Part shown: one piece after another, positions 58,981 through 64,000 of the stretch | Layout of the letters: each line of letters opens with the position of its first letter | Numbering within the stretch: position 1 is the stretch's first letter | NCBI RefSeq assembly: GCF_004340875.1 | Contig: NZ_SLXQ01000001.1 | Span: 1,240,001 to 1,304,000 of the forward strand | Length of the DNA stretch: 64,000 bases | Direction of reading: 5' to 3' | DNA from: Tamaricihabitans halophyticus | GTDB taxonomy: Bacteria; Actinomycetota; Actinomycetes; Mycobacteriales; Pseudonocardiaceae | Notes under the pieces: generated by a model | What the model saw: only the letters and a program-made list of their open reading frames with translations | Database searches by the model: none | What the model was told of the DNA's origin: nothing | Made by a program: the position numbers and the translations under genes

Positions 58981-60383
58981 GTGGCGTGCGCGTGCAGGAT
59001 GTGCGCGACCGCTTCGGTCACCCGCTGGGCCTGGTCAAGGTGCAGCCACTCGTCCGGCACGTGCGCGTTCGAGTCCTGCCCGAGCGCTCCGGTGATCACG
59101 AACTGCGCCTCCGGGTAGGTGCTGGCGAGCAGCCCCATGAACGGGATCGACCCGCCCAGCCCGATGGTTCCGCACGGCGCACCAAATACCCGATCGCCCA
59201 CGGTGTCCAAAGTGGCCTCGAGCCAGGGCGCGAGGTCCGGGGCGTTCCAGCCGCCCTGAGCCTCCACTCTGGACAGCGTCACTTCGGCGCCATAGGGCAC
59301 ATCGGTCGTCAGTGCCCGCTGCACGGCGGCGAGCGCCGCCGATGCGTCCGCGGTCGGCGGCAGCCGAAAGCTCAGGGTCAGCGTGCTGTACGGGCGAAGC
59401 ACATTCCCCGCGTCCAGCGGTTCCGGGAACCCGGCCGCGCCGATCACCGAAAGCGTCGGGCGCCAACTGTTGTTCAGCACCAGCTCCGCCTCGTCCGCAA
59501 CGACCGGACGCCCACCGGCGACCAGCGGGAACGCGCCGCGAATAGCACCGGGCGCGGCGTCAGCCGAACTCCGCGCCTCGGCCACCCGGTTCTCCGGCAC
59601 GCGCACGTTCAGTTCCGGCAGCAGGATCTCCCCGGTGGTCGAATCCTCCACGCGGTCAAGCAGCTGCCGCATGACCCGGAACGAGCTCGGCACCACCCCG
59701 CTGGCCAACCCGGAATGCTGACCGGATTCCAGCACCCGCACCGTCACATCCAGCGAAACAAGGCCACGCAACGACGTGGTCAGCCACAGCCGCTCGTAGT
59801 CGTTACCACCCGAATCCAGGCAAACCACCAGGTTCACCGCACCGAGCTGGTCCCGCAGCTGTTCGAGGTAAGCCGGCAGATCGGGACTCCCGGACTCCTC
59901 GCCGGTTTCCAGCAGCACGACGCACCTGCTGTGCGTACCGCCAGCGGCTCGCACCGCCTCGATCGCGGTGGTCGCCGCGTAACCAGCGTACCCGTCGTCG
60001 GCGGCCCCCCTGCCGAACAGCTTGCCGTCCCTGACCACCGGCTCCCACGGGTCGAGCCCCGCTGACCAGCCGCCCATCGGTGGTTGCTTGTCCAGATGCC
60101 CGTAGAGCAACACCGTTCCGGCATCCGCCGTGCCCGGTACGTCGAGCAACAGCAGCGGGCTACGGCCGTCCAGCTGCACGATCTCCACCCGCGCGCCCGG
60201 CAGCTTGCGCGCGTTGAGCCAATCGCGCACATGTGCCACCGCGGCATGCAACTGACCGTGCTCGGCCCATTCCGGGTCGAAGTTCTGCGAAACGGCCGGG
60301 ATGCGGACCAGCTCGCTCAGGCTGGGCAGCACACTGCTCGACCACGCGTCCTGAATGCTGGTGCGTACGGTTGTCTGCTCCAC
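58968..60383 (-). CDS. M20-family metallopeptidase
   Basis: 471 aa. Metal and catalytic motifs: YGHLDKQPP (His, Asp), GRGAADDGYAGY (bridging Asp), LETGEESGSP (catalytic Glu pair), VCLDSGG, and His in SGQHSGLASG and QDSNAH. Larger dimerisation lid between, as in M20 dipeptidase/CPG2-like enzymes (ArgE/DapE/CPG70 group). Cleaves small peptides or acylated amino acids; specificity unknown. Its last codons and stop are encoded by the dispersed palindrome. Confidence 0.9.
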   Translation of the reverse strand: MEQTTVRTSIQDAWSSSVLPSLSELVRIPAVSQNFDPEWAEHGQLHAAVAHVRDWLNARKLPGARVEIVQLDGRSPLLLLDVPGTADAGTVLLYGHLDKQPPMGGWSAGLDPWEPVVRDGKLFGRGAADDGYAGYAATTAIEAVRAAGGTHSRCVVLLETGEESGSPDLPAYLEQLRDQLGAVNLVVCLDSGGNDYERLWLTTSLRGLVSLDVTVRVLESGQHSGLASGVVPSSFRVMRQLLDRVEDSTTGEILLPELNVRVPENRVAEARSSADAAPGAIRGAFPLVAGGRPVVADEAELVLNNSWRPTLSVIGAAGFPEPLDAGNVLRPYSTLTLSFRLPPTADASAALAAVQRALTTDVPYGAEVTLSRVEAQGGWNAPDLAPWLEATLDTVGDRVFGAPCGTIGLGGSIPFMGLLASTYPEAQFVITGALGQDSNAHVPDEWLHLDQAQRVTEAVAHILHAHATRNL

Positions 60384-60409
60384 GCCACCGATCCTGCCAG
60401 TTGCGGACG

Positions 60410-60784
60410 CTAGGGATCTTCCAGGATCTCCTCGGCAAACACGTCGTCCTCCCGCGCGACCGGAAGTCGCGATTCGTGCACGGCCTGTGCCGGCTGCGCC
60501 GTGGGTCCGGTCAGCGGTTCGAAGACCGCGGCCATCTCGGGATCGGCAAAGGCCTTGCCCTCGGCGATCTCCCGCCAGCTGAAACGCCCCTCATCCACCT
60601 GCGCGACGAGCAGTTTCAGCGCGGCGGGCGCGTCCGGATCCCGCGCGGCCTGCTCGAACTTGGCCAGTTCGGCATCGGTGAACTCGACCGCCTCGGTATC
60701 GGCCGGCATGCCCGTCCCCGCGGCAGCGCCGGCAACGCCGAACTCCTCGGCGATGGGCTCCGCGTTCACCTCGTACTCGACCAT
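60410..60784 (-). CDS. Acidic protein of unknown function
   Basis: 124 aa from the ATG at 60784 with AAAGGAC upstream (a TTG at 60802 is the alternative). Glu/Asp/Ala-rich with no obvious domain: EYEVNAEPIAEEFG, EFTDAELAKFEQAARDPDAPAALKLLVAQVDEGRFSWREIAEGKA. A hypothetical protein; 26 bp before the M20 gene on the same strand. Confidence 0.6.
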   Translation of the reverse strand: MVEYEVNAEPIAEEFGVAGAAAGTGMPADTEAVEFTDAELAKFEQAARDPDAPAALKLLVAQVDEGRFSWREIAEGKAFADPEMAAVFEPLTGPTAQPAQAVHESRLPVAREDDVFAEEILEDP

Positions 60785-61250
60785 CTCGTCCTTTCTTGCC
60801 AACCCCTATCAACACAGCCGCCGCTTCGATGCGCACCGTCACGCACCGGTTCCGCAGCGGCAGGCCAGCTCGAACACGTGACACAGATCACTAAACCAGC
60901 ATGCTGATCGTCGCATACCGGACCGGCCTCCAGCGCCCGCGCGGACCGTCCCCGACAGCAAGCCGATGAGCAGCCGTTACCACGTCTCGCGAGAAACCGT
61001 GACGTCCGTCCATCTGAGGCCCCACGATTTGCTCTCCTATCATTTTCGCAGTTCAGAAGCATATTTTCGGCAACCAAATCGAATCAGGCACTCAACCTGA
61101 AGGCGCACTCGTGCCAAGATGGGCACCATCGAACCGTCAGCGTCGATGGGTCGCGGTCATCCACACCCCTGGCTGGCAGTGTCCCGACCGACGCGGTCTA
61201 CGTGGTCGTCACAAGCGACCACGCGGCACCGTGAATAAGGAGATAGACGT
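60785..61250. other. 466-bp intergenic region before the 2-oxoacid dehydrogenase operon
   Basis: No gene supported. Contains the palindrome TCTCGCGAGA (60985-60994) and, near the E1 start, the CGTGGTCG/CGACCACG hairpin (61201-61223). The A/T-rich stretch at about 61025-61080 may hold the promoter. A strong AAGGAG site precedes the ATG at 61251. Confidence 0.6.
61201..61223 (+). promoter_or_regulatory. Leader hairpin before E1-alpha
   Basis: CGTGGTCG and CGACCACG pair over 8 bp around a 7-nt loop, 28 nt upstream of the E1-alpha ATG. Could be an operator or a leader RNA hairpin; no second example in the window. Confidence 0.45.
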
Positions 61251-62459
61251 ATGTCGTCCCCAGAACAGTGGACGCACCCGCAACCCGGGGATTCCTCGGC
61301 CGCGACCGCGGCTAAACCGACCCCAGAACAGGTGATCGCGGGCTTGCGTGCAACCAGCGAGGGCGGGGCCGATCTGGTCCAGCTACTTACCCCCGAAGGC
61401 GAGCGGGTTGACTCGCCGGAATTCGATCGCTACGTCACCGATATCGACGGCGCTCGGCTGCGTTCCCTGTTTCGGGACATGACGCTGGTCCGCCGGTTCG
61501 ACCGGGAAGCGAACGCCTTGCAACGGCAGGGCCAGCTCGGCATCTGGGTTCCGCTACTCGGCCAGGAAGCCGCGCAGATCGGCGCGGGTCGCGCCCTGCG
61601 CCCGATGGACATGGCCTTCCCCAGCTACCGCGAACACGGCGTCGCCTGGTGCCGGAACGTGTCGCCGCAGGACCTGCTCGGCATCTTCCGCTGTTCCGAT
61701 CACAGCGGCTGGGATCCCGTCGCGGCCCGATTCCACCCTTACACCATCGTGATCGGCAACCAGGTGCTCAATGCCGCCGGTTACGCGATGGGGCAGCGCT
61801 TCGACGGCCACGTCGGTGACGATGACGGCGAGGCCACGATCTGCTTCTTTGGCGACGGCGCCACCAGCCAGGGTGACGTGCATGAAGGTTTCGTCTGGGC
61901 AGCGGTCTACGACGCGCCGCTGGTGTTCTTCTGCCAGAACAACCAGTGGGCCATCTCCGAGCCGACCGAACGACAGTCCCGGCTGCCGCTTTACCAGCGC
62001 GCCCAGGGTTACGGCTTTCCCGGTATCCGGGTAGACGGCAACGATGTGCTCGCCTGCCTCGCGGTGACCCGCTGGGCACTGGACGAATGCCGCACCGGCA
62101 ACGGCCCGATGCTGATCGAGGCCTTCACCTACCGGATGGACGCGCACACCACCACCGACGACCCGACCAGGTACCGGCTCTCCGACGAGCTCGAGGCGTG
62201 GAAGCTGAAGGATCCGATCGAGCGGGTCCGCGCCTACCTGTCCAGGAACGGCTTGGCGGACAACGACTTTTTCGAGGAGATCGCCGCGGAGGCGGATAAT
62301 TTCGCCGCCGAGATACGGGATTTCTGCGTGAATATGCCGGATCCACCGCCGGACCGGATCTTCAGCGAAGTGTATGCCGAACCGTCGCCGGTGCTCGAGG
62401 CACAGCGCGCCGAGTATCTGTCCTATCTCGACGGATTTGTTGGGGCAGGTGAGCGATGA
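61251..62459 (+). CDS. bkdA: 2-oxoacid dehydrogenase E1 component, alpha subunit
   Basis: 402 aa. TPP motif GDGATSQGDVHEGF...QNNQWAIS (about residues 200-240) and the phosphorylation-loop-like region further on. Alpha2-beta2 E1 of the branched-chain/pyruvate dehydrogenase type; many actinobacteria use a homodimeric E1 (AceE) for pyruvate, so this operon is more likely the branched-chain enzyme, but pyruvate cannot be excluded. Overlaps the E1-beta start (ATGATGG). Confidence 0.88.
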   Translation: MSSPEQWTHPQPGDSSAATAAKPTPEQVIAGLRATSEGGADLVQLLTPEGERVDSPEFDRYVTDIDGARLRSLFRDMTLVRRFDREANALQRQGQLGIWVPLLGQEAAQIGAGRALRPMDMAFPSYREHGVAWCRNVSPQDLLGIFRCSDHSGWDPVAARFHPYTIVIGNQVLNAAGYAMGQRFDGHVGDDDGEATICFFGDGATSQGDVHEGFVWAAVYDAPLVFFCQNNQWAISEPTERQSRLPLYQRAQGYGFPGIRVDGNDVLACLAVTRWALDECRTGNGPMLIEAFTYRMDAHTTTDDPTRYRLSDELEAWKLKDPIERVRAYLSRNGLADNDFFEEIAAEADNFAAEIRDFCVNMPDPPPDRIFSEVYAEPSPVLEAQRAEYLSYLDGFVGAGER

Positions 62460-63487
62460 TGGCGGCACCAGCGAAGGCACCGGAGCGGAGCGCCACGACC
62501 GCCGCCCCGCAGCTGACCATCGGCAAGGCGCTCAACCACGCGCTGCGCGCCGCGATGGAAGCCGATCCGAAGGTCCTGATCATGGGCGAGGACGTCGGCA
62601 AGCTGGGTGGGGTTTTCCGGATCACCGACGGCCTGCAGAAGGACTTCGGTGAGCACCGCGTACTGGACACCCCGCTCGCCGAGTCCGGCATCATCGGTAC
62701 CGCGATTGGCCTTGCCGTGCGCGGTTTCCGCCCGGTCTGCGAGATCCAGTTCGACGGCTTCGTATTCCCCGGCTTCGACCAGATCGTCAGCCAGCTGGCC
62801 AAGCTGCACTTCCGCAGCCAGGGCAAGGTCAAGGTGCCGATCGTGGTCCGGATTCCGTTCGGCGGCGGGATCGGCGCGGTAGAGCACCATTCGGAATCGC
62901 CCGAATCGCTGTTCAGCCACACCGCCGGACTACGGTTGGTTTCCTGCTCGAACCCGGTTGACGCGTACTGGATGCTCCAGCAGGCGATTCGCTGTGATGA
63001 TCCGGTGTTGTTCTTCGAACCGAAAAAGCTGTACCATACTGGCAGTCTGAAAGAGACGGTCGATCCCACCGCGAGCCCAGATCCACTGTTCGCCTCACGG
63101 GTACTGCGTTCCGGTACGGCCGCGACGCTGGTGACCTACGGCCCCTCGGTTCGGGTCTGCCTGGACGCCGCGATCGCCGCGGCCGAGGAAGGTACCTCGC
63201 TGGAAGTCATCGACCTGCGCACACTTTCCCCGCTCGACCTCGAGCCGGTATTCGAGTCGGTGCGCAAGACCGGTCGGCTGATCGCGGTGAGCGAAGCACC
63301 GTCCGAATCCTCGCTGACCTCCGAGATCGCCGCCAGGGTGCAACAGGAGTGCTTCTATTCGCTGGAAGCCCCCGTACTGCGGGTGACCGGATTCGACACG
63401 CCGTACCCGCCCACCAAGCTCGAGGAGTACTACCTCCCCGATCTTGATCGGGTACTGCATACCGTCGACCGCGCACTCACCTGGTAA
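62456..63487 (+). CDS. bkdB: 2-oxoacid dehydrogenase E1 component, beta subunit
   Basis: 343 aa. Transketolase-like pyrimidine-binding domain at the N-terminus (LIMGEDVGKLGGVFR, DTPLAESGIIGTAIGLAVRG, FEIQFDGFVFPGFDQI region with Glu contacts to TPP) and C-terminal transketolase_C domain (LEVIDLRTLSPLDLEPV). Forms the alpha2-beta2 E1 with bkdA; oxidative decarboxylation of branched-chain or other 2-oxoacids. Followed 15 bp later by the E2 gene. Confidence 0.88.
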   Translation: MMAAPAKAPERSATTAAPQLTIGKALNHALRAAMEADPKVLIMGEDVGKLGGVFRITDGLQKDFGEHRVLDTPLAESGIIGTAIGLAVRGFRPVCEIQFDGFVFPGFDQIVSQLAKLHFRSQGKVKVPIVVRIPFGGGIGAVEHHSESPESLFSHTAGLRLVSCSNPVDAYWMLQQAIRCDDPVLFFEPKKLYHTGSLKETVDPTASPDPLFASRVLRSGTAATLVTYGPSVRVCLDAAIAAAEEGTSLEVIDLRTLSPLDLEPVFESVRKTGRLIAVSEAPSESSLTSEIAARVQQECFYSLEAPVLRVTGFDTPYPPTKLEEYYLPDLDRVLHTVDRALTW

Positions 63488-63502
63488 AGGGGTAGTTCAG
63501 CG

Positions 63503-64000
63503 ATGCCTGACTTCAAGCAATTTCCCCTGCCCGATACCGCGGAGGGGCTGACCGAGGCGGAAATCCTCAACTGGCATATCCAGCCGGGCGATACGGTCGC
63601 GGTCAACCAGATCGTCATCGAGATCGAGACGGCGAAAGCGGCCGTGGAACTGCCCTGCCCGTGGGCGGGTGTGGTTACCGAACTGCTGGTCGAACCGGGC
63701 CAGACGGTGGACGTCGGTACGCCGATCATGACCGTGGACGTGGACCCGAACGGTGCCCCGGTGGACAACGGTGCCCCGCCGGCAGCGACGACCACTGTGC
63801 ACGAACCGGCGGACGACGAGATGAAACCGCTGGTCGGCTACGGCGCGAAACCGAGCGCGGCGAAACGGCGCCCGCGCAAGGGAGCCGTGCCAGCCGCCGC
63901 GCCCGAGCCGGCACCAGCCCCGGTACCAGAACCAGCGTTGCAGGTAGCGGTAGCAACCGAGGTCATCCCGCTGGCGAAACCGCCGGTGCGCAAACTGGCC
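63503..64000 (+). CDS. bkdC: 2-oxoacid dehydrogenase E2 component, cut at window edge
   Basis: Starts at the ATG at 63503 after AAAGGGG and runs off the right edge, so only about 166 codons are visible. N-terminal lipoyl domain with the lipoylated Lys45 in IEIETAKAAVELP, a Pro/Ala-rich linker (AAAPEPAPAPVPEPA), and PLAKPPVRKLA, the usual start of the E1/E3-binding domain. The catalytic acyltransferase domain is outside. Acyl-transferase core of the same complex as E1-alpha and E1-beta. Confidence 0.88.
   Translation, partial: MPDFKQFPLPDTAEGLTEAEILNWHIQPGDTVAVNQIVIEIETAKAAVELPCPWAGVVTELLVEPGQTVDVGTPIMTVDVDPNGAPVDNGAPPAATTTVHEPADDEMKPLVGYGAKPSAAKRRPRKGAVPAAAPEPAPAPVPEPALQVAVATEVIPLAKPPVRKLA

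Overview
The window is high-GC, densely coded chromosomal DNA from an actinobacterium. Several mycothiol-dependent enzymes, an EtfD-like ETF dehydrogenase, a FadE5-like acyl-CoA dehydrogenase, an MptB-like mannosyltransferase, an IdeR/DmdR-type iron box and frequent GTG starts point to Actinomycetota, most likely a Pseudonocardiales-type genus. The genus is inferred, not shown. I support about 65 protein genes, one tRNA, several operators and a dispersed palindromic repeat.

Left third (1-30.6 kb): mostly ordinary chromosomal genes. These are a truncated DUF4097 surface protein, a PoxB-like pyruvate oxidase, an SDR, two methyltransferase-era neighbours, a secreted propeller-like protein, an ADP-forming acyl-CoA synthetase divergent from a LysR regulator, a tandem pair of lipoprotein paralogues, an M14 carboxypeptidase, a TetR/erythromycin-esterase pair, GrpB and a second DUF4097 lipoprotein. 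At 16.3-20.2 kb lies an operon of alcohol dehydrogenase, amidohydrolase and MIP18-type Fe-S assembly protein, with an IclR regulator and a P450-type ferredoxin. This resembles the accessory part of propane-type binuclear iron monooxygenase loci, but no monooxygenase is in view. Next come a TetR/SMR efflux pair, EtfD, an MptB-like enzyme, a PadR-controlled multicopper oxidase module, MarR, dCTP deaminase and an MpaB/DUF2236 protein.

Middle (30.7-36.2 kb): a tRNA-Gly(CCC) is followed by what looks like a decayed actinomycete integrative element. It has a Pra-like activator with small genes, a divergent KorSA-like GntR regulator and a tightly coupled cargo operon (HAD phosphatase, small protein, PP2C-like phosphatase, DUF218 protein) converging on a flavoprotein. 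No integrase, replication or transfer gene is visible.

Right part (36.2-64 kb): a TetR/membrane protein pair, a GNAT enzyme, an orphan protein, three MSH-dependent-transferase-fold proteins, an aldo/keto reductase, a LuxR-type regulator with a degenerate receiver and a FadE5-like enzyme under two tandem TTAC-N6-GTAA operators. These are followed by a CBS protein, a VanW/PGBD4 wall protein, a GroES-like protein, a beta-helix membrane protein, a polar amino-acid ABC operon, an iron-siderophore uptake locus with an iron box, an M20 peptidase and the start of a 2-oxoacid dehydrogenase operon (E1 alpha, E1 beta, E2) that runs off the right edge.

Two layout signals recur. Four convergent gene pairs end on one shared CTAG, so each strand reads TAG. 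Other gene tails carry a 24-bp TTAA-centred palindrome that sometimes supplies the stop codon itself.
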